Source: Primula veris (taxonomy: Eukaryota; Streptophyta; Magnoliopsida; Ericales; Primulaceae). From it: a stretch of 64,000 bases of DNA. Every line of letters begins with the position of its first letter. Position 1 is the first letter of the stretch. Shown in pieces: positions 22,480-33,650 of this stretch. The position numbers were made by a program, and so were the translations under genes. The stretch lies in assembly GCA_963682055.1 (NCBI GenBank), contig OY821746.1, forward strand, positions 29,206,481 to 29,270,480. The letters run 5' to 3'. The notes under the pieces were generated by a model. That model saw nothing but the letters and a program-made list of their open reading frames with translations, did not search any database and was not told the origin of the DNA.

Positions 22480-22640
22480 AACAGAGACTGAGGTTTCAAC
22501 TGATGTTTCAACTGAGCTTGCAACCAGTATTTTTAACACAAGGTTTCAACTGATGTTGCAACTGAACTTCCAACCAACTATAGAGAGTGTGAGGTTTCAA
22601 CTGATGTTGCAACTGAACTTGCAACCATCATATAAAATTG
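22480..22640 (-). repeat. Cluster of GTTGCAACTGA-type motifs, Sirevirus 3' region
   Basis: In the 970-bp untranslated gap between pol and ORF3, blocks of the form GGTTTCAACTGATGTTGCAACTGA are repeated three times (about 22,492-22,530, 22,543-22,580, 22,592-22,627). They are the same motif family as in the LTRs and coding linkers. Confidence 0.85.
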
Positions 22641-22823
22641 CACTTTGTGCTAGCAACTCTATTACCAGAGAGGTTTTTAAGGACAAGTTACCTCACATCT
22701 GTTTTTGAGACACCAAAAAAGCGGCTTTTTCAAGACAAAAACATCATAGCTCAAAATAAGACTTTAACCTTAGAAATAAAACTTATTAAAGATACTCAAT
22801 ACAGACATATTTAGCAAAAGTAT

Positions 22824-25800
22824 TCAATTAGATTGATAATGACATACCCCTATGTCACTTCTTAATGATTCAAACTTGTTTGTATCAAGGGGCTTTGTGA
22901 AAATATCTGCTAGTTGTCTTTCAGTTGAAACATGTTCTAAAATTAAGCTCTTTTCTTCAACTAGTTCTCTAATAAAATGATGCCTAAGATCAATATGTTT
23001 GGTTCTGGAATGTTGAACTGGATTTTTGGCTAAATCTATAGCACTTTTGTTATCACAAAACAGAGTTAATATCTCTTGTTTAACATTGTAATCAGTTAAC
23101 ATTTGTTTCATCCAAATAAGTTGAGTGCATCCACTTCCAGCTGTAACATATTCTGCCTCAGCAGTAGATAAAGATATGCAATTTTGCTTTTTACTGAACC
23201 AAGAAACAAGATTATTTCCAAAATAAAAACAACCACCAGAAGTACTCTTTCTGTCATCTATGTTTCCTGCCCAATCTGCATCACAGTAGCCACTAAGAAA
23301 ATGGTTTGTATCTTTAGAATACCATAGGCCTAGATGAGGTGTTCCTTTTACATACCTTAGAATTCTTTTGACAGCTAGAAGATGAGGTTCTAAAGGATTT
23401 GCTTGATATCTGGCACAAACTCCTACACTTAAGCAAAGATCTGGTCTACTAGCAGTTAAATACAGCAAACTTCCAATCATGGATCTATAAAGACTGGGAC
23501 AGACATTTTTACCTTTATCATTTTTGGACAGTTTAAGGGTAGTACTCATAGGGGTTCTCTTCTCTTTACTCTCACTCAGACCAAACTTTTTAACAAGATT
23601 GTCTGCATACTTACTTTGGCACAGAAAAATGCCTTTCTCATTCTGTTTAACTTGCAATCCTAGAAAGTAAGTTAGTTCACCTCCTCCACTCATTTCAAAT
23701 TCATTCTTCATGTCAGAAATGAATTCTTTTATTCTGTTATTAGAAGTAGAACCAAAAACAATGTCATCAACATAGATTTGAGCAATTATTATGTCCTTTG
23801 TGGTTTTCTTAGTAAACAGAGTTTTATCAACTCCCCCTCTGTTAAAACCTTTTTCAATCAAGTACTTGGTTAATCTATCATACCAAGCTCTAGGAGCTTG
23901 TTTTAGACCATACAAGGCCTTTTTCAACAAATAGACATGTTCAGGAAAGTTAGGATCCTCAAATCCCTTAGGTTGACAAACATAAACTTCTTCATTAATC
24001 ACACCATTCAGAAAAGCACTCTTTATGTCAAGTTAAAACAGTTTAAAATCATACAGACATGCAAGAGACAGCAGCATTCTAATGGATTCAATTCTAGCTA
24101 CTGGAGCAAAGGTTTCATCAAAGTCAATTCCCTCAATTTGTGTATAACCCTGAGCTACCAACCTAGCTTTATTCCTGATAATCACTCCATCCTCATCACT
24201 TTTATTTCTAAAAATCCATTTAGTTCCTATAACATTTTTATTAGAAGGTCTGGGTACTAAAGTCCATACATCATTTCTCTCAAATTGGGCCAATTCATCC
24301 TGCATAGCTAAAATCCATTCACTATCTTCTAGAGCTTCTTTTATATTCTTAGGTTCTAACTGAGAGATATAACAAGCAAAGTGAACAACATTATTTCTTT
24401 TACCTCTGGTTTTCATACCTGAAGTAACTTCTCCTATGACATTGTCAAGAGAATGATTTTTCTGAGTCCTTACATAGCGAGGCCTGCTAGTTGACTGAGC
24501 ATGAGAACTTTCTTCTTCTTCTTCTTCAGATTCAGCAGCATTTTGGGTTTCAACTGTGGTTCCAACCTCAGTTCCAACCTCAGTTGTAACCTCCGTTGCA
24601 ACTGGACTTCCAACCACTCTGGGACTTCCAGTTTGTTGTGTTTCTTCTTTCTCTTTTTCTGTAGTCTCAGCCTGTTCATTATCACCTGTAATCTCATCAA
24701 CAGTTTTTAGGTCATCAAATAACACATTATAAGATTCCATAACACAGTTTGTTCTTTGATTGAAGACTCTAAATGCTCTACTGTTCTGAGCATAACCAAG
24801 AAAAATCCCTTTATCACTTTTAGAGTCAAATTTACCAAGATGCTCTCTATCTCTGAGAATATAGCAAACACATCCAAACACTTGAAAATACTTTACATTG
24901 GGTTTTCTACCTTTCCATATTTCATAAGCTGTCATGGAAGTACCTTTAGTAATATAAACTCTATTAACTATATGACAGGCAGTATTAACAGCTTCAGCCC
25001 AAAATCTATTGGCAAGTTTCTTAGAGTTAAGCATTACTCTAGCCATTTCCTGAATGGTTCTATTTTTCCTTTCAACTATGCCATTTTGCTGTGGAGTCTT
25101 AGGAGCAGAGAACTCATGACATATTCCTAAGGAGTTGCAGAATTCTTTAAACCTGATATTTTCAAATTCAGTTCCATGATCACTTCTAATCCTAGCAATA
25201 TTACCACTAGTGGAACCTTTTTCAACTTGCAGTTTTAAGCACAGAGTTTTGAATAGTTCAAAAGTTTCAGACTTATCCTTTAAGAACACTACCCAAGAGT
25301 ATCTAGAGAAATCATCTACAACTACTAGAATGTACTTCTTACCACCTATACTGGCAGTTTGCATAGGACCCATCAAGTCAATGTGAAGAAGTTCTAAGAC
25401 TCTTTTAGTGTAGATTAGACTAGTACTTTTGTGTATACTTTTGGTTTGTTTTCCTTTAGCACAATCACCACAGACACTTTGAGTTTTAGCACTGAGTTTA
25501 GGAATTCCTCTTATCAACTCTTTTTTAACAAGCTTATCTAAAGTTTTGTAATTCACATGCCCAAGCCTTTTATGCCAAATATCTGCATTATTAGTAATAG
25601 CTTGATTACACCTACTTTGAGGCAATTCTTTTTCAGCTTTTTCAAACACATAGCAACTGTTGGTTGATCTAACTCCAGTCATGATTAAATCATTGTTAAG
25701 ATTAGTAATTAGACACCTTTCTTTGTCAAATTTAACAGTCATTTCATTATCACAGGGTTGACTGATACTAATTAGATTAGCTTTTAGACCATCTACAAGA

Positions 25801-27812
25801 AAAACATCCTCAATATCAGGCATTCCAGGTTTGTTTAAGGTACCTTTACCAATAATTTTACCTGTATCTCCTCCTCCAAACACAACAGTGTTACCTGTAA
25901 GAATGGTGACATTTTTTAGGAGGCTTGCAGTACCTGTCATATGCTTAGAGCATCCACTGTCAAAATACCAATCATTAGAAGTAACAGCATTCAAAGAGTT
26001 GATAACAGCTTTGTTGTTAGCAACTAAGATTGCTTTTTCTTTAACTTTCCAAACCCATTTCAAATTTTTATTGACAGAAGCCAACCAGGTTTTCTGGGAA
26101 ATGTACTTTCTGTTCCTTTTTAAATAACACTGGACTTCAGAATGACCAGGTTTTTTACAAAAATTGCACAATTTCAACCTACAGTTATTCAGTTTGTTCA
26201 TGGTTGCAACTTTGGTTGTAACTGAGCTTCCAACCTTCTTTACATAAACCTGCGTTTTATTCCTGGTTGCAACTCTGGTTGCAACTGAGCTTCTAACCTT
26301 GTGATCAAAATCATGAGTTTTAGCTTTAGCAACAGCTTCAATAAAAGTAGTTTTTCCTGTACTCTTACCACCATAGTACCCTAGACCACTGATATCTTTG
26401 GATCCTCTAGAATATGACAGCATGTCATCTAATTTATCTGAAGCAGAGACATTCAGCAATTTTATTATCTTTTTAGTTTCAGTAAGTTCAGCCAGTTGTA
26501 ATTTAAGCTTCTCAGTAAGATTTTTGACCTCATCCTTTAGATCAACATTCAGCTTGCTTATGATCAAACATTGTTTACTCAGACTTTTATACTTTTCATA
26601 CAGAACAAGGTATTGCTTAGTAATGTTTTCATCAGAGGGCTCTTCCTCATCACTGCTATATGTTTCACAGGCAGTTGTAACTGGGGTTGAAACATGCTCA
26701 CAGTCACTTTCATAAGTAGGTTCTTTTTCAGTGATTATTCCCATGAAATTAACAAAATTTGAACCATCCTCTTCATCACTGTTACTCTCAGAATCACTAT
26801 CACTATGAGTGGTTATATAAGCATTTTTGTTTCTTTTTAAAGTGTTTGCACACTCAGCCTGAATATGACCAAAACCTCTACATTCTCTACACTGAATCTC
26901 TTTAGATTTGTATTCTTTGTTATCCTTTTCTTTGGAATTCCACTTTCCTGTAGAGTTATTATTGAATCTAGACTCTGTCTTAAACTGGTTATCCTTTTTC
27001 TGAAAGTTTTTAGATGAACCAGTATCATCCTCCTTTTTCTTATAAAACTTCTTGTACACCTTTTTTGCAAAGAAAGCTAGTTGTTCTTCATCACTCATTT
27101 TATCACAGGTATTAGATTCAGATTTCTTAGCTTGAAATGCTATTCCCTTTTCTGGTCTTTTATGTTTGAAGAATTTCAGTTCATGTGTACTAAGATTTCC
27201 TATGAGTTCTTCAAGTTTAAGATTATCTAAGTCAGTTGATTCTTCAATAGCTGTGACCTTAATTTCAAACCTTTCTGGGAGTGACCTAAGAGTTTTCTTA
27301 ACAAGCTTAGCATCACTGTATTTTTCACCTAATGTTCCAGCTTGATGAGCAATGTGGCAGATTCTACCATTAAATTGTTCAATGTTTTCATCTTCCTCCA
27401 TTCTTAAGTTCTCAAATTGGGTAGTTAACTGTTGAAGTTTGAAAGCTTTTACTTTAGTTGTTCCTTCAAAAGTAACTTGCAAAATATCCCATGCTTCTTT
27501 AGCTGTTTCACAATGAGAGATATACCTGAATACGCTGAGAGTTACACCAGCAAAAATCAAGTTTATGGCTGTTGAGTTGGCACTTGATTTTCTGTCTTCT
27601 TCAGCAGACCATCTGTCTTCAGGTAAGAGAATCAGTTCTCCTTCATTATCCATGGTAGTTGGAGCCTCCCATCCATACATAACAGTCTTCCATGCATGTT
27701 CATTCTGCTGTTTGATGAAGGACCTCATTCTAATTTTCCATACTCCATAGTTTACTCCTCCTTCAAGCAATGGAGGTTTGTTGAAGGCGTTTCCTTCCCT
27801 CATTAAGTCCAT
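22824..27812 (-). pseudogene. Sirevirus gag-pol polyprotein with one in-frame stop
   Basis: One continuous frame of about 1,660 codons is interrupted only by a TAA at 24,033-24,035 inside the RT. In order: gag N-terminus (DUF4219/UBN2-like, residues 1-220), CCHC knuckle CRECRGFGHIQAEC (~306), second knuckle CNFCKKPGHSEVQC (~547), protease DSG (WYFDSGCSKH, ~615), HHCC of the integrase N-terminus (WHKRLGH...CGDCAKGK), and integrase core with Asp at HIDLMGP (~809), Asp at RSDHGTEF (~877) and Glu in QQNGIVERKN. RT follows (GTKWIFRNK..., then YVDD after the stop), then RNase H (DADWAGN, STAEAEY, DNKSAI). The stop falls where the family usually has a glutamine codon. Start ATG at 27,812 is 40 bases from the PBS. 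Confidence 0.93.
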
Positions 27813-27851
27813 TGTTACTAGAACACAGGATCCACACTAAGTAAGATCTAG

Positions 27852-27869
27852 TGTGAAGCTCTGATACCA
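27852..27869 (-). other. Sirevirus primer-binding site
   Basis: TGGTATCAGAGC, two bases inside the 5' LTR on the minus strand, is the classic complement of the initiator Met-tRNA 3' end. It extends as TTCACA. Confidence 0.95.
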
Positions 27870-27871
27870 AA

Positions 27872-29133
27872 TGAAATTCCTATCCGTTGTTCTAGATGCA
27901 GTTTTGCAATAAGGTTCCAAGTGGGGTTGGAACTGCAGTTTGAATCAAGTGTATAAGGTTTCAAGTGAGGTTGGAACTGCAGTTGGAACCAAGTGTATTA
28001 ATGGACAGAAACTGTTTTAAAATTAAATGTACTTGGAAATAATTCACACGCACATTTAACAACGGAGTTCACCTAACTAGGCTACGTCTCCGGGGCACTT
28101 ACCCAGATTATGATATTATAAAAAGCTTACAATATATGACTCAAGTCTTAATGAAAAACTTAGACTCCCTCTATGTTTTTCTGCCTATCACTATATTGCT
28201 CCTACTCTATAACTATCACTTATAAATCAATGGCATCCCACCATTGTTTTTCTTTTTAAAGCTCACGTGTATTCTCTCTAGAAAATAAGTTCTTTATAAT
28301 TTAGAACACACAACTTTACAAGCTTAAGTTACTAAGTATATAAACAAGTAAAAACAATCTTCTATCTTCAATATCTTTTGATTGCTTTTGACTTGGTTGA
28401 TTAGCTTCAATCTCTCCAAGTATCACGAGATTCTTCAGCATGGATTGACTCTAATCATCTTTGATTAACACCTGTTTAGTAACACACTTGAAAGTAGGAG
28501 TTAATCTTTTCCTTTGAAAGGAAACATATAAAGATATGATCTCTTAAAGATAATATCTTTTCATAAACATATGAAACATTTAACTCCACATATCAATCAA
28601 TCTTTATACATATCTTTACTGAATATTATAAGAATCAAAAGATTGAATCAAGTGATAAGGACAAGCATAAGAATAGAGATATATAAATTAAAAGGAAACA
28701 TAACCTTATAAACTAATCTCTTTATATCTTTTATAAACATCTTTCCTTAACACATTAGTATTCTCAATAAACACATATACACGTTTAAGACCTTATGAGA
28801 ATATATCCTACATACTTTAAAACAAATGATTAGCATTAAACAATTAGTAATGTAGAATAATGAAACAAGACAGAATTCTGTTTTAACAGCAGGTTGAACT
28901 GTGGTTGCAACTGAGGTTGCAACTGGTACTTGAAACCTGTCACCACAGGTTGTAACTAAGGTTGCAACCAGTACTTGAAACCTAATACAACTAACTTAGT
29001 AGGTTGTAACTGAGGTTGCAACTGGTACTTGGAACCTGTCAATCCTGTCTTAGTTATTAATAACAGTTAGGATTTATTTAGTAAAAACCAATAGACAATT
29101 AACAATATTTAGACCAGAAATCTGGTCCTAACA
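27872..29133 (-). repeat. Sirevirus 5' LTR
   Basis: This is the partner of 18,935-20,196. Orientation is set by the PBS on its low-coordinate side. It should hold the promoter driving gag-pol on the minus strand; TA-rich stretches such as TTTATATATC are candidates, but I cannot fix a start site. Confidence 0.95.
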
Positions 29134-29138
29134 GGTAC

Positions 29139-30250
29139 TAAGAAAAACTAAGAAATTTTTATGAATTTTATTAAATCTTATGAAGAAGCTTATGGTCAAC
29201 TTTTAAACAAGAGTAAAAGTGTTTTTCTTACTCGTAACATGTTACATAATAGGAAATCTATTATTTCTAGAACCACTGGCTTTATTGAATGTATCTTCCC
29301 TACTAAGTATTTGGGTATACCTCTCCATTACTCTAGGCAATCTTCCCTACTAAGTATTTGGGTATACCTCTGCATTACTCTAGGCAGACTTCTACCATGT
29401 ATGAATCTTTAGAGAATAAAATTTGCAAGAAAATAGCTGTGTGAAAGGGTAGATTACTTAATGCAGGAGCCAAAATTACTCTTATTAAGCATCTATTATC
29501 CTCTATACCTATGCACTTACTCTCTGTACTACTACCCCCTAAATTAGTTCTTGACAATATTGAGAAAGTTTTTGCTAACTTTTTCTGGGGAGAATTTGAG
29601 GGTGCTAATAAACATTATTGGGTTAAATGGTCTAAGATGACTTGTCATGTAGAGGATGGGGGGTGAAGTATAGAAATTAGAAGTTTACATGACACTATGG
29701 TAACTTTGCATAGTAAAATGAGTTGGAGACTTTTAGATAAAGAATCTCCTTGGACCATTTTCATGTTTCAGAAGTATTTTGCTAACAATTATAATTGGGG
29801 TAACCCTGTCACTCTTGAATCTCATTCTTACTTGTGAAAGAATTTCAGTTCTTATTTTAAAACTCTAGTGGAGAACAGTTGGTGAAACATTAAAGAGGGC
29901 TCTATTAATTTATGGTATGAAAATTGGCTTAGGGATGGACCTTTATGTAATTCTTTTACTGTTATTTTCCCACATGTCTGACTTAATCAAGTGTGCAATT
30001 CTAATGGGTGGGACACTAATCTTCTTTATGCTATGGGGGAGGAATGAACTTATCATTAAAATCTTAGTTACTCCAGTTTTTATTTGAGAGAGGGTGAGAA
30101 TTCTAGTTACTGGTCCCATATAGTCAATGGTGTTTACACCTCTAGAAGTGCTTTTGAGTTTTTTAGGGAGAAAAAACCTTTACTTTCCTTAGCTAAATAC
30201 ATCTGAAACCCTTTTTTACCACATAAAATTAGTGTTCATTTTTGGAAAAC
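29139..30250 (+). pseudogene. LINE-2 reverse transcriptase, downstream part
   Basis: This continues the frame cut by the Sirevirus: YEEAYGQLLNKSKS, then FPTKYLGIPLHYSR, the thumb (IKHLLSSIPMHLLSVLLPP) and a FFWGE...HYWVKW segment. A 47-bp tandem duplication (units at 29,294 and 29,341) shifts the frame. TGA codons replace likely Trp codons near 29,443, 29,836, 29,882 and 30,205. Confidence 0.8.
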
Positions 30251-30251
30251 C

Positions 30252-30461
30252 TTGGTTTCTGCCATCAAACTTGATGAAAATTTAAAGAAGTTTTGTATCT
30301 ATATGGTTACTAAATGTTCATGTTGCAACATTCATGAGTTGGACTCAATCTACCATCTTTACAATAATAGTGATATCTCTAAAGGTATGTGGAACCATTT
30401 TAGTGATATTTTTGGATTTTCTACTTTTAATGGTAATCGGAGATCTTATGTTTTTAATTAG
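30252..30461 (+). pseudogene. LINE-2 zf-RVT domain fragment
   Basis: This open stretch contains MVTKCSCCNIHELDSIYHLYNNS...MWNHF, the zinc-binding core of zf-RVT in decayed form. It sits between RT and RNase H as expected. Confidence 0.7.
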
Positions 30462-30485
30462 TGTAATGAATGTGATAACACTCAA

Positions 30486-31160
30486 GTGAGTCAACTTGCT
30501 AAGTTAGTCCCTTTACTTATTTTTTGGGAGATTTGGCTGAGTAAAAATTATTTTAGATTTGAGAATGTTTGTATGAATATCTCTGATATTATTCTTAAAG
30601 TTAATAGTTGGTTGAGAGAGCTTAATAATTCTATGAAACCTAAAGCACCTATTAAAAATTTTCAAGCTATAACTCTGCAATCTTTGGTTATTAAACCTGT
30701 TTCTTTTAGAATGAAGAGGCCTTTTCTGGTTTCTTGGAAATACCCACCTTCTGGTAGATTAAAGCTCAATTGTGATGGCTATGCATATGGAAACCCTGGT
30801 CATAGTGGATGTGGAAGTGTTGTAAGAGATGATAAATGTATTTTGATTTTTGCCTTGTCTTTCTACCTTGGTATTCAAACCAACACCTATACAGAGTTGA
30901 TGGCCATTAAAAAAGGTTTGCATATTTGTTATAGTCTAGGTTTGTGAAATGTGAAGATAGAAACTGACTCTAAACTATTAGCCAATTGGTGGAAAAAAAA
31001 ACTAACCCTGACTCTAAATTTGGTAATTTATGGCATGATATATGTAAACTAATGAATTTTTTAAGTGATGGTTTAAGTCATATTTACAGGGAGAAAAATT
31101 AGGTTGCAGATGTTTTAGCAAAAAAAGATGCTACTAGTTCTAGTGGTTGTTTTTTCTCAT
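30486..31160 (+). pseudogene. LINE-2 RNase H domain
   Basis: The domain has the WKYPPSGRLKLNCDGYAYGNPG start with its catalytic Asp, GCGSVVRD, YTELMAIKKGL (catalytic Glu), IETDSK (Asp), and a decayed REKN-stop-VADVLAKK end. A TGA at about 30,946 and a TAG at about 31,099 break it. Confidence 0.8.
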
Positions 31161-31294
31161 CAAGTGAGCTCAAAAATCAAACATATGCAGTTTATGTTTT
31201 GGACCAAAAAAGTATGTATTGTTGGAGAGGGGGAAGTTTTCAATAAAATTAATATTTGGTGATCACCCCATTTGTTTTTATTATTTTTTCACTT

Positions 31295-32110
31295 CTAGGA
31301 TAGCATATTTTGTATATGGCTGGAGAAGAAAATAATTTTAATATTAGTTGCAAAACTGATGTTTGTAATTCCCTCTGTCATTTACTTTGGTTCTATGATA
31401 GCATTTTTTATGAATGTCTGGAGAAGTAAAGCTGTTTATTGTCAGATACAAAGATGTATGTTTTGTATATGGCTGGAGATGTTTTTTCTTTATCAAATTA
31501 GTTGCAAAGCTATAGTAATTACGTATCTAGTTTATTAGTAGTGCCTTATCTAAGATAGTATATTTTGTGTATGGATGGAAAAAAGTTTCCCCCTTTTTAA
31601 ACTTATAGTTGCGAAGCTATAATTATAACCTTTTCTGATGTTTTTAATTTTGGTTTTCTAAGATAGCTTTCTGTGTGAATGGCTGGAGATATGAAAATTT
31701 TGGACTAAATAGTTGCAAAGCTATCTCGTTAGTTAGTAAAGCTTGGTCAGAAGATATAAAATGGTTGGAGAACTTCTTTTAAATATTTGCTTGAACAGTT
31801 GTAAAGCTGTTTGATTTTTATTTGTGATTACCCTATCTTGGGAATTCTTTTATAAGGTTTCCTTTTTCAAATGGTTTGCAACAACTTTGTGTTGGGTGTT
31901 TTTAGTGTTACTTGACCCTATTTTTGGCTTCTAAGATGGCTCTTAAGCTGGAGAAGTTGATTTACTTGTTTTTGACAACTGCAAAGCTGCATTTTAGTTA
32001 CTTTCCCTCCTTAGCCTTGATTTTAATTTTTTTTCTAGGATAGCATTTCTTTGTGAAAATGGCTGGAGATTTGAAATTTTTAACACTTAACAGTTGCAAA
32101 TCTGTTTGGT
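31295..32110 (+). repeat. Degenerate tandem repeats in LINE-2 3' UTR
   Basis: About eight units of roughly 90-120 bp each carry, in order, a CTAAGATAGCAT-like box, an ATGGCTGGAGA box and an AGTTGCAAAGCTAT-like box. Clear unit starts are near 31,297, 31,391, 31,550, 31,658, 31,929 and 32,036. In the unit at 31,660 the first and last boxes can pair (AGATAGCTT with AAGCTATCT). Similar boxes recur at 63,718-63,800, so this is a feature of the element family. Confidence 0.8.
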
Positions 32111-32516
32111 CAAATAGCCTTTGTGGCTTTTAGATTTTATGTTTCTTCTTATCTTTCAGTTGGCGGAAGAATAGATGATAAGAAGAATGAAAGCTCTACT
32201 TAATCAAGAAACAAGCTTTGAAGTGTTTGATACATCTCTTGCCTGTTTTCTTTCGAAATTTTAGTGATGGTTTCTGAGGATATGAAAGTTTTAGTTTTTT
32301 TAAAAGATAAGGTTTCTGAAAACTGTGCTGAAAATTGGCTTGTTTCTCTTTTAAAAGCTCAATTTCCTATTGTAAAAGCAGGTTTCTAGCCTAAGCTTTG
32401 TATGCGTTTTTTTAGCTTTTAATGTTGATAGACTTGGTCGGAATAGTCATCGTGAGGGCTTAGCTCACGAGATGTTACTCTTTGTTTCAATCAAGGTTTG
32501 CTGGTATTGATTAAAA

Positions 32517-32535
32517 AAAAGAATACTTCTATTTA
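32517..32535 (+). repeat. LINE-2 target-site duplication (right)
   Basis: AAAAGAATACTTCTATTTA directly after the A-tail, matching 18,212-18,230. Confidence 0.92.
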
Positions 32536-33039
32536 ATCACCAAGCTACTTATGCTTGAGAATGAGATGTTTTTTTCAAATCATTAATAACCCTCTTTTTA
32601 AAGGCCGTAACCCACTTTGAGAGCGAATGTGATTGAACCGCCCCGATGGTGAGTGTAGTTACCAGGGTCTCAACCAGTTGGACCAACAAACTTGGTAAGA
32701 AATCGAAGATTCCTATGACCCGATCATTAAGAAATTCCAGTAACACAAGGATATAAATTTTGGGAGTTGGGTTTCGCTTTGTAAAACAATTTATCCACAT
32801 TTTTCTATTTTATATTTAAACACCAACCTGTATTTCTCCGAACCACCTATTACATTAACCTTCAAGCCCTTAGTCGCATTTTTTTGTAAAAAAAATACGG
32901 AAGCTTGGGTAAAGAGATAATAAACCTGTAGGCTGATATACAACTTTTTAAAAAAATGTTAGTTTATTTTGGTCTACAAATCAAATAACATGAACTTGTT
33001 GATTGTAACTGTCAAAATTCCGATTTGGGATGATATTAG

Positions 33040-33650
33040 ACTAGTAAGACGATGTCAATGTTTCTCAATGCATTCTAATCACCATTATCAATGGGTTACA
33101 GATGATGCATGCTTTTATGTTCTACAAAATAATACCAGACACTATTTTCTTTCAAGTCTGCGCATTTGTGATCAATGTGTTTAGTAAACGGTAAATGATG
33201 TTGGCACAAAGATAGGAACCATAGAAGGAGTAAAAAGGGTTCATGTTAGAAGGTTGGAGAGATCAATGATCACTATGGATACACACGAAAATGCAACAAG
33301 ATATTTGTTTACTCCTTCATTTATTGTATTTAGACACGGCGCGAGTCTAGTTTAATACTTTAAGTAGAGGAGTTGAGAAACCTTTTTTAAGCCGGTTAAG
33401 TTCAAGCATGAGCTTCAAAACAGGATCGACCTTGTTTTAAGTGAATTTGATATACAAACAACTAAAAAAAACTACAAATGTTACCTTCAAATGTTTCACC
33501 TACAAATGTTACCTTCAAATGTTTCCCCTACAAATGTTACCTTCAAATGTTTCACCCTATCGTGATTACTAAATAAGATACGTTTGATGTCTATAGAGCT
33601 TAATTAAAAAGAAAAAGTAACATGCATATGTGAATAGCTAGAAAGTTAAG
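33040..33650. repeat. 3' flank of WRKY19-like gene 1, duplicated near 52.4 kb
   Basis: Blocks such as TTCTACAAAATAA.ACCAGA, ATTTTCTTTCAAGT and GTAAAAAGGGTTCA occur in the same order at 52,425-52,900. The two stretches are therefore paralogous flanks from the gene-unit duplication. No ORF is supported. A local 28-bp triplication (33,473-33,556) is present only here. Confidence 0.7.
33473..33556. repeat. 28-bp tandem triplication
   Basis: The unit TACAAATGTTACCTTCAAATGTTTCACC is present three times (33,473, 33,501, 33,529) with one change. The paralogous site near 52,755 has it once, so the expansion is specific to this copy. Confidence 0.9.

Larger units (their letters stand above)
18935..29133 (-). 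mobile_element. Sirevirus-type Ty1/copia retrotransposon, near-complete
   Basis: The element is 10,199 bp on the minus strand, with 1,262-bp direct LTRs (TG...CA), a 5-bp TSD GGTAC (18,930-18,934 and 29,134-29,138), a PBS for initiator Met-tRNA, one long gag-pol frame, an extra ORF between pol and the 3' LTR, and a polypurine tract. I saw no difference between the two LTRs while reading them, so insertion was recent. The extra env-position ORF, the long gag with two zinc knuckles and the LTR length point to the Sirevirus (Maximus/SIRE) lineage. A single in-frame stop interrupts pol. Confidence 0.95.
18231..32516 (+). mobile_element. LINE-2: 5'-truncated LINE split by a Sirevirus
   Basis: A plus-strand LINE begins in the RT domain at 18,231 and ends in TTGATTAAAAAAAA at about 32,520, bounded by a 19-bp TSD. 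It is interrupted at 18,934/29,139 by the copia element. Without that insertion it is about 4.1 kb. Order: RT up to FADD (18,231-18,934), the rest of RT (29,139-30,250), zf-RVT (30,252-30,461), RNase H (30,700-31,150), then a 1.3-kb 3' UTR with degenerate tandem repeats. Numerous TGA codons sit at Trp positions. Confidence 0.93.

Noticed and set aside
24470..24710. Open frames on both strands over the integrase-RT linker of the Sirevirus
   Set aside because: Low-complexity shadows of the repeated Val-x-Thr-Glu linker and the acidic stretch.
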